Positions 33,203 through 41,141 of a stretch of 64,000 nt of DNA are shown here, one piece after another; position 1 is the stretch's first letter; the number at the start of each line of letters is the position of its first letter. The translations under genes and the position numbers were made by a program. The stretch lies in assembly GCA_964628685.1 (NCBI GenBank), contig CAZVNM010000005.1, forward strand, positions 124,001 to 188,000, read 5' to 3'. The notes beneath the pieces are model-generated. The model worked only from the letters and a program-made list of their open reading frames with translations, was not told where the DNA came from and made no database searches. Source of the stretch: CALMEC01 sp964628685. Lineage in GTDB: Bacteria; Actinomycetota; Thermoleophilia; Miltoncostaeales; Miltoncostaeaceae.

Positions 33203-34408
33203 ATGCAAATGCGCCAACGCATCATCGGCGCGGTCCGGCGGGCGGCCACCCTCGTGGTGGCCGCCGGCTTCACCGTCACACTGCTGCACACCCTTGGGAT
33301 CACGACGCAGGTCGCGCAGGGCCGGTCCAAACCACCGCCGCCTCCGGCCTACCGGTGGCAGCTCCCGGCAGGCATGCCGAAGCCGGTCGTCCCGACGACC
33401 AACCCGATGACGACCGCCAGGGTCGCGCTCGGGCGCTCGCTCTTCTACGAGCCGCGTCTGTCGGGCAACGGGACCACCTCCTGCGGCAGCTGCCACATGC
33501 AGTCCAAGGCCTTCACCGACGGGCGCGCCCAGGCGGTCGGCTCGACCGGTGAGGTCCATCCGCGCGGCGCCCAGTCGCTCACCAACATCGCCTACATGCC
33601 GGTGCTCACCTGGGGCAACCCGTCCCTTCGCAGTCTCGAGCGCCAGGCGCTCGTGCCCCTGTTCGGGACGAACCCCGTCGAGATGGGCGTCACCGACCGA
33701 AATTCGGCGCAGGTGCTCGCCCGCATCCGAAAGGACCCGCGGTACCGGGCGCTCTTCGCCCGCGCGTACCCCAGGCAACGAAACCCGGTCAACTGGGGCA
33801 ACATCGTGCGGTCGCTGAGCGCGTTCCAGCGCTCGCTGATCGGCGCCGACAGCCGCTACGACCGCTACCTGCGGGGCAGGGTCCGGCTGACGGCGTCCGA
33901 GACCCGCGGAATGCAGCTCTTCTTCGGTGAGCGCGCCGAATGCCACCACTGCCATGCGGGACTCAACTTCGCCGACAACCAGGCGTACGTCGGCGGGCCG
34001 CGCGAACCGCTCAAGTTCCACAACACCGGCCTCTACAACGTGGGTGGCACGGGTGCGTTCCCCGAGCCCAACACCGGGGTCTTCGAGATCACCGGACGCG
34101 CCAGGGACATGGGTCGGTTCCGCGCGCCGACGCTTCGCAACATCGCCGTGACGGCGCCCTACATGCACGACGGATCGCTCGCCACGCTTCGCGACGTCGT
34201 CGAGTTCTACGCGGCCGGCGGTCGCAACGTCACCGAGGGACCCAACGCCGGTGACGGTCGCGCCAACCCGTTCAAGAGCAGCCTGACGGTCGGCATCGAC
34301 CTGACCGAGCAGGAGAAGGCGGACATGGTCGCCTTCCTGCACACGCTCACCGACCGAACGTTCGTCACCAACCCCAGGTTCAGCGACCCGTTCCGGCGGA
34401 TCAAATGA
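33203..34408 (+). CDS. mbnH: MbnH-like diheme enzyme (MauG/cytochrome c peroxidase family)
   Basis: This 401-residue exported diheme protein should be the enzyme that oxidises the paired MbnP. The N-terminus has one hydrophobic segment and a KPPPPPAYRW linker. Heme motifs are CGSCH (94-98) and CHHCH (247-251). Family blocks LGRSLFYEPRLSGNGTTSC, FGTNPVEMGV, FHNTGLYN and APYMHDGSLATLRDVVEFY follow. ATG 33209 has GGGGA six bases upstream and may be the true start, two codons inside. Its stop overlaps an ATG, and copC follows closely. A plain peroxidase role is the main alternative, but the neighbour argues for MbnH. Confidence 0.88.
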   Translation: MQMRQRIIGAVRRAATLVVAAGFTVTLLHTLGITTQVAQGRSKPPPPPAYRWQLPAGMPKPVVPTTNPMTTARVALGRSLFYEPRLSGNGTTSCGSCHMQSKAFTDGRAQAVGSTGEVHPRGAQSLTNIAYMPVLTWGNPSLRSLERQALVPLFGTNPVEMGVTDRNSAQVLARIRKDPRYRALFARAYPRQRNPVNWGNIVRSLSAFQRSLIGADSRYDRYLRGRVRLTASETRGMQLFFGERAECHHCHAGLNFADNQAYVGGPREPLKFHNTGLYNVGGTGAFPEPNTGVFEITGRARDMGRFRAPTLRNIAVTAPYMHDGSLATLRDVVEFYAAGGRNVTEGPNAGDGRANPFKSSLTVGIDLTEQEKADMVAFLHTLTDRTFVTNPRFSDPFRRIK

Positions 34409-34422
34409 CCGGCCGCACAGAC

Positions 34423-34428
34423 AGGAGG
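34423..34428 (+). promoter_or_regulatory. Ribosome site that sets the copC start
   Basis: AGGAGG, six bases before GTG 34435. It favours this start over the ATG at 34405 that overlaps the mbnH stop. Confidence 0.7.
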
Positions 34429-34434
34429 CATGCC

Positions 34435-34812
34435 GTGCCGTTCCAACCGTCGCTTCGCACCCTCGTCCGCACCATCGTGGCGCTCATCGTCGCCGCGGCG
34501 ATCGCCGGTCCGGCGAGCGCACATCAGGCGGTGAGCCGCACGGTCCCGCGGACGGGCGCGGTGGTGAAGCACCTGCCGCGGACCGTCTCGGTCACCTTCC
34601 GGGCACCGGTCATCCGGGTGGTCTCGATCCGCGTGCTCGACCGCAACGGGGTCAACCACGCGGGAAAGCCCCGGCGAAACCCGTCCAACGCGATGCAGGC
34701 GATGGTTCCGACGTCGGGTGACCGGTTGGGCCGCTACACCGTCGTGTGGCGCATCGTCGGCGTCGACGGCCACACCGAGCAGGGCACCTTCCGCTTCACG
34801 GTGCGGCGATGA
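34435..34812 (+). CDS. copC: CopC-domain copper-binding protein
   Basis: This 125-residue exported protein has a signal peptide ending GPASA, so the mature protein would start with His (HQAVSRTVPRTG). In CopC the N-terminal His binds Cu(II). The later VDGHTEQGTFRFTVR matches the conserved Asp-x-His-x-x-x-Gly motif that completes the site. There is no fused CopD part. GTG 34435 is favoured by an AGGAGG site. The stop overlaps the ycnI start, so copC and ycnI are coupled. Confidence 0.88.
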   Translation: MPFQPSLRTLVRTIVALIVAAAIAGPASAHQAVSRTVPRTGAVVKHLPRTVSVTFRAPVIRVVSIRVLDRNGVNHAGKPRRNPSNAMQAMVPTSGDRLGRYTVVWRIVGVDGHTEQGTFRFTVRR

Positions 34813-35537
34813 GGGGCGGATACCGCGCCATCACGGGCGCCGCGGTCGTCGCACTCGCTACGGCGGCCGCTCCGGCCGGCGCCCACGTCGACGTGCTGCC
34901 GGCGACGGTGCCGCAGGGGACGGGCATGGAGTTCACGATGCGCGTCCCCAACGAGCGGGACATCCCGACGACCGAGGTGCGGGCACGGTTCCCCAAACAG
35001 GTGACCGTGTACGCGTTCGCGCCGCCGCCGCCGGGGTTCACCATGCGGCCCACACGATCGCCCGACGGGCTCATCACGGGCGTCGTCTACCGCGGCCGCA
35101 TCCCGGTCGGCGGCTACCAGGACTTCACCTTCCTGGGAACACCCTTCGAGACCGGGCGGACCGTCTGGCCGACCAACCAGGTCTACGCGGACGGCGTCGT
35201 CAAGCGCTGGATCGGTCCGCCGGACGAGCCGGGCGAGTCGTCGCCGGAGACCGGTCCCAACGCACCCGGACCGGCTGCGGGGGTGGACGTGGTCGTCGCC
35301 GCACCGGAGACACCGTCGGCGTCTCCGGCCGGTGACGGGGCGGACGCCGGATCGAGCGGTGCGGGCACCTGGATGGGGCTCGCGGGCCTCGTCGCCGGTG
35401 TCGGTGCCCTCGGCTGGACCGCGGTCGGACGACGACGCGAGCGGGTGCCGGCGCCGGCCGGTGGCGAGGACTCGTCCGATGCGGTGGCGGAGCCGCCGCC
35501 CGCCGCGTCCCCCGAGGCCGACGCAGACGGTGGCTGA
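34809..35537 (+). CDS. ycnI: YcnI-like copper-binding protein (DUF1775)
   Basis: This 242-residue protein has a signal peptide ending APAGA, giving a mature N-terminal His (HVDVLPATVPQG). Known YcnI binds copper through that His together with a Glu and a Trp. The domain (to about residue 140) is followed by a Pro/Ala-rich linker, one membrane helix (WMGLAGLVAGVGALGWTAVG), and an acidic tail, so it is anchored outside the membrane. It closes the copper operon and ends just before a strong terminator. Confidence 0.87.
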   Translation: MRGGYRAITGAAVVALATAAAPAGAHVDVLPATVPQGTGMEFTMRVPNERDIPTTEVRARFPKQVTVYAFAPPPPGFTMRPTRSPDGLITGVVYRGRIPVGGYQDFTFLGTPFETGRTVWPTNQVYADGVVKRWIGPPDEPGESSPETGPNAPGPAAGVDVVVAAPETPSASPAGDGADAGSSGAGTWMGLAGLVAGVGALGWTAVGRRRERVPAPAGGEDSSDAVAEPPPAASPEADADGG

Positions 35538-35540
35538 AAC

Positions 35541-35570
35541 GAAAAAGCCCCGCGTGAGCGGGGCTTTTCG
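35541..35570. terminator. Bidirectional rho-independent terminator
   Basis: Arms AAAAGCCCCGC and GCGGGGCTTTT around GTGA, with A and T runs on both sides. It ends the copper operon and also lies right after the minus-strand tRNA. Confidence 0.9.
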
Positions 35571-35575
35571 TCAGG

Positions 35576-35647
35576 CTCCTCGGGTAGGACTCGAACCTAC
35601 AACCCTCCGGTTAACAGCCGGATGCTCTACCATTGAGCTACCGAGGA
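35576..35647 (-). tRNA. tRNA-Asn (anticodon GTT)
   Basis: The 72-base sequence folds into a standard cloverleaf on the minus strand. Acceptor arms are TCCTCGG and CCGAGGA, the D arm is GCTCAATGGTAGAGC, the anticodon stem is TCCGG/CCGGA with loop CTGTTAA, and the T arm GTAGG TTCGAGT CCTAC is canonical. The discriminator is G and the 3' CCA is not encoded (CCT follows). Confidence 0.97.
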
Positions 35648-35689
35648 TCGGTGCGTCCCAGCAGTGTATCGGACCGCGCGCGGAGGGAC

Positions 35690-36355
35690 TCAACCCCGAG
35701 GCGGACGCAGCGTGTGCAGGTTGATCCGCGACCCGGTCTCGTCCCGCCGCCCGCTGAACGCGATCACCTCGGTCACGAGATCCCAACCCGCGCCGACGAG
35801 CGCTTCCAGGAACGGGATGGCGTCCGGACGCCTGGGGTCGGCGATCATCACCGTGCCCTGCGGCGCGGTGATGCGACCCACGAGCGCCACGAGCGGCTCG
35901 GCGTTGCGCGGCTCGTAGAGCACGTCCGCGGCGATGACGACGTCGAAGGGGGCGGTGTCCACGAGATCCGGCGGCGGGTCGCGCCAGTCGACCAGGGCGG
36001 TTGCGAGCGGCACGCCGGCGGCGCGCGCGTTGTGTGCGGCGAAGCGCAGCGCCGGCTCGTACCAGTCGGTGGCCAGCACCTGGGCGCCGCGCAGCGCCGC
36101 CACCACCGAGGGCAGCCCGACGCCCGCCCCCAGCTCGACCACGCGCATGCCCGCCAGGTCCATGGTGGCGAGCTTGTCGGCCAGCACGCGACCGCTGGGC
36201 CAGAGCTCCGCCCAATAGGGCAGGCGCTCGTCGACCTCGAACTCCGCCTCGTCGATCAGGTCCTCCGCGCAGGTGGGGAGGGTGATGTCGAGGGCGATGG
36301 CGCCGGCCTGCACCCGTTCGCAGGCGGTCGGGATATCGTGGGGCAGATCGCTCAC
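35690..36355 (-). CDS. Class I SAM-dependent methyltransferase (METTL21-like)
   Basis: This 221-residue protein has the SAM-binding glycine loop VVELGAGVGLPSVVAA, an acidic strand end ATDWYEPAL and FDVVIAADVLYEPRNAEPL. The preceding PYWAELWPSG is typical of the protein-lysine methyltransferase 16/METTL21 group (bacterial Nnt1-like). The substrate is unknown. It is monocistronic, just upstream of tRNA-Asn on the same strand. Confidence 0.82.
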   Translation of the reverse strand: MSDLPHDIPTACERVQAGAIALDITLPTCAEDLIDEAEFEVDERLPYWAELWPSGRVLADKLATMDLAGMRVVELGAGVGLPSVVAALRGAQVLATDWYEPALRFAAHNARAAGVPLATALVDWRDPPPDLVDTAPFDVVIAADVLYEPRNAEPLVALVGRITAPQGTVMIADPRRPDAIPFLEALVGAGWDLVTEVIAFSGRRDETGSRINLHTLRPPRG

Positions 36356-36480
36356 CGGGGCACCCTACCGGTGAGGACCGCAGGCCCGGCCACGCGCGAT
36401 CGGAGACGAGCGCACGTGACTGACCGGGGACCGCGACGGACGGGACGAGCTGACATGCCCCGTGGACCCCGGACCGCGAT

Positions 36481-36524
36481 CAAGGATAGAGACTGGATAC
36501 TATCGATACAGGTCGGTATCCTTG
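36481..36524. promoter_or_regulatory. Inverted-repeat promoter region before the SatD-like gene
   Basis: Exact 8-bp arms CAAGGATA (36481-36488) and TATCCTTG (36517-36524) flank a second inverted repeat, GGATAC (36495-36500) and GTATCC (36516-36521), with TATCGATA between. TATCCT is also the -10 for ATG 36529, six bases on, and its mirror could drive the divergent methyltransferase gene. Confidence 0.55.
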
Positions 36525-36528
36525 ATGC

Positions 36529-37131
36529 ATGATCGTCGTGACAGCGGATCAGCGCGGCAGTCGGACGCGGGGTGACCGGGTGCCCGACGCGCTGGACGCC
36601 GTCAACGCCCTCGACGGGGACACCCTGGTGCGCGGGTTCGAACGCACCGCGGGCGACGAGATCCAGGGGATCGTCACCGACGGCACCGCCGCCGTCGAGG
36701 TGGTCGTGCGGTTGGCGCGCCTGGGGGACTGGGCGGTGGGCGTCGGCATCGGGGGGATCGACACGCCGATCCCCCGTTCCACGCGCGCCGCGAGCGGTCC
36801 CGCGTACATTGCCGCACGCGATGCTGTCGAACGTGCCCGCAGACGCCGACCGGCGATCGCCGTCACCGGCGCGGCGGTGGGGGAGGCGGTGGACCGGGCC
36901 GAGGCGGCGCTTCTGATGCTCGTGGCGCTCCTCGAACGGCGCACCCCCGAGGGCTGGGAGGCGGTCGACCTCGCTCGGCGCGGCATGAACGGGGTCGCGA
37001 TCGCCCAGACGCTCGGGATCACCCAGCAGGCCGTGAGCGACCGGCTGCGCACCGCCCACCTGGACGTCACCGAGCGCGGCGGCGCGTTGGCCGCCGCGCT
37101 TCTGGACGATGTCGACCGGGAGACCGCATGA
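36529..37131 (+). CDS. SatD-like protein with C-terminal HTH
   Basis: This 200-residue protein resembles the SatD family: an N-terminal domain starting VVTADQRGSRTRGDRV and GFERTAGDEIQGIVTDG, then a C-terminal helix-turn-helix (GMNGVAIAQTLGITQQAVSDRL). The molecular role of SatD is not settled. The start at ATG 36529 follows TATCCT by six bases. It overlaps the next gene, a small membrane protein, by four bases, and such a partner is common beside SatD-type genes. An inverted repeat over its promoter suggests self-control. Confidence 0.75.
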   Translation: MIVVTADQRGSRTRGDRVPDALDAVNALDGDTLVRGFERTAGDEIQGIVTDGTAAVEVVVRLARLGDWAVGVGIGGIDTPIPRSTRAASGPAYIAARDAVERARRRRPAIAVTGAAVGEAVDRAEAALLMLVALLERRTPEGWEAVDLARRGMNGVAIAQTLGITQQAVSDRLRTAHLDVTERGGALAAALLDDVDRETA

Positions 37132-37511
37132 CCACGCTGTGGCGGGCGCTGATCATCGCCGGCTGCGGGATCGTCGGCACGCTGTCGGGCGGGCCGGCCG
37201 TCAAACGGGCGCTCGCCGGGATCGACCGGCGCGAGAACAGCGACGCCCTGGTCCGCGCCGGACAGCGTCTTCGCGGTGGCATGTGGATCGGCATCCTGGA
37301 GCGCATCGCCGTGTTTGCGACGATCGTCGCGGGCTTCCCGCACGGCCTGGCCGTGGTCGCGGCGATCAAGGGGGTCGGCCGCTACCCGGAACTGCGCTCC
37401 GTCACCGATCCCGCGGTCGCCGAGCGGTTCATCATCGGCACGTTCATCAGCGTGCTGTGGGCGTCGGGATTCGCGGGGCTCGCGATCTGGCTGGGCGGGC
37501 TCGTCGACTGA
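37128..37511 (+). CDS. Small membrane protein coupled to the SatD-like gene
   Basis: This 127-residue protein has three or four hydrophobic segments (ALIIAGCGIVGTLSG, IAVFATIVAGFPHGLAVV, FIIGTFISVLWASGFAGLA) and the charged block AIKGVGRYPELRSVTDPAVA in a loop. I do not recognise a function. ATG 37128 overlaps the stop of the SatD-like gene (ATGA), so they are made together and probably act together. Confidence 0.75.
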   Translation: MTTLWRALIIAGCGIVGTLSGGPAVKRALAGIDRRENSDALVRAGQRLRGGMWIGILERIAVFATIVAGFPHGLAVVAAIKGVGRYPELRSVTDPAVAERFIIGTFISVLWASGFAGLAIWLGGLVD

Positions 37512-37604
37512 CATCGGCGCGCCGCGTCGCGGCATCGTCCCCTCGCTCGGCTCCCGCGCCGATTCCCGCTATCCTGTCCGCTTCCCGAGTCGACGAGGAG
37601 ACCG

Positions 37605-38006
37605 ATGAGCGAGGACACGACCAACCAGGACACCGTCGAGGAGACCGCAGCGGTCGCCGACGAGCCGCACGAGCCCGCCGACCACGTCGAGGAGACCGCC
37701 GGCGTCGCCGTCGAGGACGGCGATCCGATGGTCGAGGACACCGCCGTGCCGGTCGCCTTCGAGGAGGCCCCGCCGGAGGAGGTCCTCGAGGCGTTCGGTC
37801 CGGTCCGGGTCGCCCGCGTGTTCGTCTGCGAGCGCGGCCACCGCACCACCACCCTGTGGGGGCAGCCCGAGGTGTGCCAGGCGCGCCCGGTCCGCAGCGC
37901 CCCGGTGTGCGGCAAGCCGCTCTACCACATCGCCGAGCTTCCCGAGACGGTGCAGAAGAAGCTCAACCCGCTCAAGGCGTCCAAGAAGGCGTCCAAGAAG
38001 AAGTAG
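37605..38006 (+). CDS. Hypothetical acidic protein with Cys pairs and Lys-rich tail
   Basis: This 133-residue protein is not recognised. The first half is very acidic with repeats of VEET and AVEDGD type. The middle has CERGHRTTTLWGQPEVCQA and VCGKPLY, a Cys/His set that could bind zinc, and the end is KASKKASKKK. A GAGGAG ribosome site precedes ATG 37605, and TATCCT lies about 30 bases upstream, so this gene has a leader. The acidic head and basic tail suggest binding to nucleic acid or a ribosome, which is speculation. Confidence 0.7.
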   Translation: MSEDTTNQDTVEETAAVADEPHEPADHVEETAGVAVEDGDPMVEDTAVPVAFEEAPPEEVLEAFGPVRVARVFVCERGHRTTTLWGQPEVCQARPVRSAPVCGKPLYHIAELPETVQKKLNPLKASKKASKKK

Positions 38007-38010
38007 CGGG

Positions 38011-38030
38011 TCCCCGCGGTTCGTCGGGGA
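38011..38030. terminator. Short hairpin between convergent genes
   Basis: Arms TCCCCG and CGGGGA around an eight-base loop, between the acidic hypothetical gene and the end of the minus-strand pepF-type gene. Confidence 0.35.
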
Positions 38031-38045
38031 GGCGCGCGCGGCCGA

Positions 38046-39833
38046 CTACTCGGCCCGCGCCTCCTCGATCATGCGGGCGAGCTCACCGAAGCCCTCGTCC
38101 CACACGCCCGGATCGGCGAGATCCAGGCCCAGCGCCGCCAGGAGCTCGGCCGGCGGAGCGCTGTCGCCCGCCGCCAGGAAGTCCAGGTACGGCTCCACGA
38201 ACGCGTCGCCGTCGCGCCGGTACCGACCCACGAGGGCCAGCGACACGAGCAGCGCGAACGCGTAGGAGTAGGTGTAGAAGCGCGTGTGGATGAAGTGGGG
38301 GATGTAGGACCACCCCATCCGGTAGTCCTCCGGCAGCTCCAGCGCGTCGCCGTAGTAGGCCAGGTTGGCCGAGAACCACGCGTCGCCCAGCCGGTCCGGG
38401 GTGAGGGTCGTCCCCTCGGCGCGGTGGGCGTAGCAGCGCTGCTCGTACCGGGCGAGCACGACCTGGCGGAAGATCGTGGCGAATGCGCCCTCCACCCGCT
38501 CGCACGCCAGCATGCGCCGGGTCGCGGGGTCGGACTCGGCGGCCAGCAGGTGCTCGTAGGTGATCTGCTCGGCGAACGTCGACGGGATCTCGCACATCGC
38601 GATGCCGGGGCTCGCCGAGAGCGGCGTCTGACGCTCGAACGAGAACTGGAAGTGCATGCCGTGCCCGAACTCGTGGGCGATCGTCAGCACGTCGTTCATG
38701 CGGTCGGTGTGGTTGAGCAGCACGAACGGCCGCACGCGGTCGCTGATGGGGCTGCAGAAGGCACCGCCGCGCTTGCCGTTGCGGGGCTCGGCGTCGACCC
38801 GCCGCTCGTCGATGAACGACGTGGCGACCTCGGCAACCCGCGGTGAGAACGACGAGAACGCCGACACCACCAGGCCCATGGCCTCGTCGAATCGCACGGT
38901 GCGGCCCTCGCCGATGGGGGCGTACTGGTCGGCGAGCGTCAGACGGTCGAGCCCCAGGAGGCCGGCCTTGGCGCGGAACCAGGTCTGGGCGAGCCCGTAG
39001 TTGCGGTCGACGGCGTCCATCATCCCGTCCACGACGTCGCGACCCAGCTCGTTCTTGAGGTGGGCGCTGTCCATCGGCCCCTCGTACGAACGCAGCCGGT
39101 CCATCGCCAGACGATCGGCGACCAGGGTGTCGTAGCAGTGCGCGAGGGTGGGGGTGTGCGGTCGCAGCATCCCGTAGAGCGTCGTGAGCGTACGCTGACG
39201 CAGTTCGCGGTCGGGCTCGCGGACGTACGAGAGCAGCCGGTCGATGCCGTGCGGCTCGGGCCCCTCTCCGGCGTCGAACTCGGTCTCGAGCGTGGAGGTG
39301 ATCTGCCCGAAGAGCATGTGCCAGGCGCTCGCGGCCGCCGGGGCGCGCTCGGCGAGCATGCGCTCCTCCGGCTCGCTCAGGGTGTGCGGGCCGAAGCGGC
39401 GAAGCGACTGCAGGTAGTGGCGGTCGGCGGCGACCTCGGGCGCGTCGGCGAGCGCCGTGGCGGCCGCATCGTCGAGCGCGATCCACTCCAGGTCGAAGAA
39501 CCGCAGGGCGTTGCCGACCTCCACGTACGCGCGGTCCATGAGCGCCGCCAGGTCGCGGGTCTCGGAGTCGGTGATGTCGACGCTCTCGCGCAGATGCCCG
39601 TACGAACCCACGCGCGACAGGTCGCGATGCAGGTCGGCGAGCTCGGCCAGGAGGGTCGCAAGCGTCGGCGCGTCGATCGCCGCGATGGTGCCGCGATACC
39701 GGGTCTCGAAGGCGCGGCAGCGCTCGAGCACCTCGGCCACCTCGGCGCGGGCGGTGTCGGCGTCGGCCGTCAGGCGGGTGAGATCCCAGCGGACCCCGGC
39801 GGCGTTCGGTTGGGAGGTGAGGGACGTCGTCAT
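38046..39833 (-). CDS. pepF: Oligoendopeptidase F family M3 metallopeptidase
   Basis: This cytosolic zinc peptidase cleaves short peptides. The 595 residues have an N-terminal helical lid and the zinc motif IAHEFGHGMHFQFSF, then the third ligand region SAEQITYEH-like PSTFAEQITYEHLL, and family end blocks YYGDALELPEDYRMGWSYIP and FYTYSYAFALLVSLALVGRY. ATG 39833 gives MTTSLTSQPNAAGVRWDL, which is the usual start of this group. It stands alone on the minus strand. Confidence 0.92.
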   Translation of the reverse strand: MTTSLTSQPNAAGVRWDLTRLTADADTARAEVAEVLERCRAFETRYRGTIAAIDAPTLATLLAELADLHRDLSRVGSYGHLRESVDITDSETRDLAALMDRAYVEVGNALRFFDLEWIALDDAAATALADAPEVAADRHYLQSLRRFGPHTLSEPEERMLAERAPAAASAWHMLFGQITSTLETEFDAGEGPEPHGIDRLLSYVREPDRELRQRTLTTLYGMLRPHTPTLAHCYDTLVADRLAMDRLRSYEGPMDSAHLKNELGRDVVDGMMDAVDRNYGLAQTWFRAKAGLLGLDRLTLADQYAPIGEGRTVRFDEAMGLVVSAFSSFSPRVAEVATSFIDERRVDAEPRNGKRGGAFCSPISDRVRPFVLLNHTDRMNDVLTIAHEFGHGMHFQFSFERQTPLSASPGIAMCEIPSTFAEQITYEHLLAAESDPATRRMLACERVEGAFATIFRQVVLARYEQRCYAHRAEGTTLTPDRLGDAWFSANLAYYGDALELPEDYRMGWSYIPHFIHTRFYTYSYAFALLVSLALVGRYRRDGDAFVEPYLDFLAAGDSAPPAELLAALGLDLADPGVWDEGFGELARMIEEARAE

Positions 39834-39862
39834 GGGTGTGAACGGTAGCGCCTTTGCACCCG

Positions 39863-40693
39863 TCAGCCCTCCATCGCCGCGCGCAGCCGCTCCGGCGTGT
39901 CGGCCGGGACCCCCGGCACGCCGGTGTCGCCCATGGCGAACGGACCGTCCGGCCGGTGGAAGTCCGATCCGCCGCAGGGGATGAGACGAAGGCGCCGGGC
40001 GATGGTCCCGTAGGCGTCACGCTGCTCCGGCAGGTGCTCGGGGCGGTGGACCTCGATGCCGACGAGACCGTGTGCGGCAAGGCGCTGCACGAACGACGAG
40101 AGGTGGCGCGGCGGCAGGCGGAGCGTGGCCGGATGGGCCAGCACCGGCGCCCCACCGGCGTCGCGCACCAGGCGCACCGCCTCCACCGCGTCGAGCCCCT
40201 CCTGGCGGATGTGGGCCGGCCGGCCGTCCGCCAGCCATGTGTCGAAGGCCTCCTGGTGCGAGGCCACGTGCCCGCACGCCACCAGCGCCGCCGCGACATG
40301 CGGTCGTCCGAACCGACCGGCCGCCTGACGCTCCACCGCCTCCCAGGGCAGGTCCACGCCAAGCTCCTGCAGGCGACGGACGATCCGATGCGCCCGGTCG
40401 CGCCGGCTCTCGCCCAGCTCGTCGAGGCGTGCGACGAGCTCCGGCGCCGGGGTGTCGGGGAGATACGCCAGCAGGTGCATCGATCCGTGCGGCACGCCGA
40501 CGGTCAGCTCGATGCCCGGCAGGAACGCGATGCCACGGGCGTCGGCGGCACGTCGCGCCTCGTCCAGACCCCCGACGGTGTCGAGGTCGGTGAGGGCCAG
40601 GTGGGTCGCACCGGCCGCCGCGGCGTGGGCCACGAGGTCGGTGGGGGTGAGGACCCCGTCGGACGCGGTGCTGTGGGCGTGGAGTTCGATCAT
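39863..40693 (-). CDS. PHP-domain phosphoesterase (nucleoside bisphosphate phosphatase-like)
   Basis: This 276-residue metal-dependent phosphoesterase resembles RNase AM/YciV, which cleaves 3',5'-nucleoside bisphosphates and short RNA. PHP motifs are IELHAHSTASDGVL, LALTDLDTVGGL, FLPGIELTV and the late CGGSDFHRPDG. Position two of the last HD pair reads LTDLD where LTDHD is usual, so one metal ligand may be changed. The start is ATG 40693; a GTG at 40711 would add six residues. It is divergent from the SUI1-type gene. Confidence 0.85.
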   Translation of the reverse strand: MIELHAHSTASDGVLTPTDLVAHAAAAGATHLALTDLDTVGGLDEARRAADARGIAFLPGIELTVGVPHGSMHLLAYLPDTPAPELVARLDELGESRRDRAHRIVRRLQELGVDLPWEAVERQAAGRFGRPHVAAALVACGHVASHQEAFDTWLADGRPAHIRQEGLDAVEAVRLVRDAGGAPVLAHPATLRLPPRHLSSFVQRLAAHGLVGIEVHRPEHLPEQRDAYGTIARRLRLIPCGGSDFHRPDGPFAMGDTGVPGVPADTPERLRAAMEG

Positions 40694-40747
40694 GTGACGG
40701 TCGTGCGACACCGACCCCTGCGGTCGGCCAGTGGGACCCCACGACGA

Positions 40748-40753
40748 TAACCT
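40748..40753 (+). promoter_or_regulatory. Leaderless -10 element of the SUI1-type gene
   Basis: TAACCT, nine bases before ATG 40763, with no ribosome site between. Confidence 0.5.
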
Positions 40754-40762
40754 TCGCCCACG

Positions 40763-41122
40763 ATGGCACGAATGCGTCGCACCGAGGAGACCAGCCGCGT
40801 GTACTCGACGGCCGAAGGGCGCGTGCCCGTCGAGCGCGAGACGACGTCACGCGCCCGTCCGGCCAAGCGGGCCGCGCCCGAGGTGCCGCGTGACGGCGTC
40901 GTGCGCGTGTCGCGGACCAAGGCGGGACGGGGCGGCAAGACGGTCACGCTGGTGCAGGGGATCCCCGCCGCCGACGTGGACGCCGTCGGTGCGCGGCTCA
41001 AGAAGCTCTGCGGATCGGGTGGCACCGTCCGCGACGGCGTGGTCGAGATCCAGGGCGACCACCGCGAGCGCATCGTCGCCCACCTGTCCGCCCAGTACAC
41101 CACCAAGCTCGCCGGCGGATGA
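40763..41122 (+). CDS. SUI1/eIF1-type translation factor (YciH)
   Basis: This 119-residue protein has an unconserved basic N-terminus and the SUI1 domain: VRVSRTKAGRGGKTVTLVQG, then LKKLCGSGGTVRDGVVEIQG and RERIVAHL. The family resembles eukaryotic eIF1, and E. coli YciH affects start-site selection. A role in a cell with many leaderless messages is suggestive but unproven. TAACCT upstream suggests this message is itself leaderless. Confidence 0.88.
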   Translation: MARMRRTEETSRVYSTAEGRVPVERETTSRARPAKRAAPEVPRDGVVRVSRTKAGRGGKTVTLVQGIPAADVDAVGARLKKLCGSGGTVRDGVVEIQGDHRERIVAHLSAQYTTKLAGG

Positions 41123-41141
41123 GGCCGGCCCTGAGGCCACC

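Noticed and set aside
31484..34342. A 952-residue minus-strand frame across the copper genes
   Set aside because: It is antisense to four recognised genes and is His/Arg/Gly-rich in the way typical of GC-rich shadows.
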